Source: Blastocatellia bacterium (lineage in GTDB: Bacteria; Acidobacteriota; Blastocatellia; Pyrinomonadales; Pyrinomonadaceae). Taken from it: 21,126 nucleotides of DNA. The notes beneath the pieces were generated by a model that was given only the letters and a program-made list of their open reading frames with translations, had not been told where the DNA came from and did not search any database. The DNA is taken from assembly GCA_013695195.1 (NCBI GenBank), contig JACDAY010000100.1, forward strand, positions 1 through 21,126. The letters run 5' to 3'. Positions 21,116-21,126 of this stretch are shown here, piece after piece. Each line of letters opens with the position of its first letter. The stretch's first letter is position 1. The position numbers were made by a program, and so were the translations under genes.

Positions 21116-21126
21116 GAAATCTTTTT

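Overview
The window reads as a chromosomal segment of an Acidobacteriota bacterium, most likely class Blastocatellia (Pyrinomonadaceae-like). This is inferred from protein style and is not proven. The clues are a secreted protein with a Cys-rich stretch, a PTPTPSPTP linker and a C-terminal D-x-N-x-N-G calcium-loop domain, a Uma2-type nuclease, a zinc-ribbon/TM2 protein, scattered 7- to 9-bp intergenic repeats and moderate GC. No tRNA, rRNA, CRISPR array, transposase or phage gene was seen.

Layout. (1) 1-3260, minus strand: phosphate-uptake genes pstS-pstC-pstA; pstA runs off the left edge. Upstream of pstS is a six-unit, 11-bp-periodic array that looks like a Pho box. pstC appears to start at CTG. 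(2) 3274-5081, plus strand: a small orphan ORF and a secreted M48 metalloprotease. (3) 5116-6899, minus strand: yacG, a two-helix membrane protein translationally coupled to it, a terminator-like hairpin, then an MFS transporter. (4) 7097-8737, plus strand: an amphipathic, partly membrane-embedded protein of unknown function and a Uma2 nuclease. (5) 8697-10262, minus strand: a site-2-protease-like M50 metalloprotease and an HU protein with its own promoter and terminator-like hairpin. (6) 10510-11340, plus strand: a YpfJ-type zinc metallopeptidase. (7) 11380-13283, minus strand: one secreted Cys-rich gene split by an apparent frameshift. (8) 13595-14131, minus strand: an orphan protein. (9) 14233-15545, plus strand: a short fragment resembling the N-terminus of a bacterial inward-rectifier K+ channel, a zinc-ribbon/TM2 protein and riboflavin synthase. 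(10) 15737-21115, minus strand: a type IV pilus motor operon, pilB - unknown secreted basic protein - pilT - pilC, with a strong promoter upstream of pilB and a bidirectional terminator after pilC.

How the parts work together. The pst genes encode the binding protein and both permease subunits of the phosphate importer; the ATPase PstB and regulator PhoU would be expected beyond the left edge. The pil genes supply the extension ATPase, retraction ATPase and inner-membrane platform of a type IV pilus. The unknown gene inside that operon is the best candidate here for an undescribed component. The other genes are housekeeping or envelope functions with no obvious shared pathway, although three unrelated envelope metalloproteases lie within 8 kb. 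I found no defence island or clear new multi-gene system. The most informative oddities are the Pho-box array, the pstC start, the frameshifted secreted gene, the decayed channel fragment and the extra pilus-operon gene.
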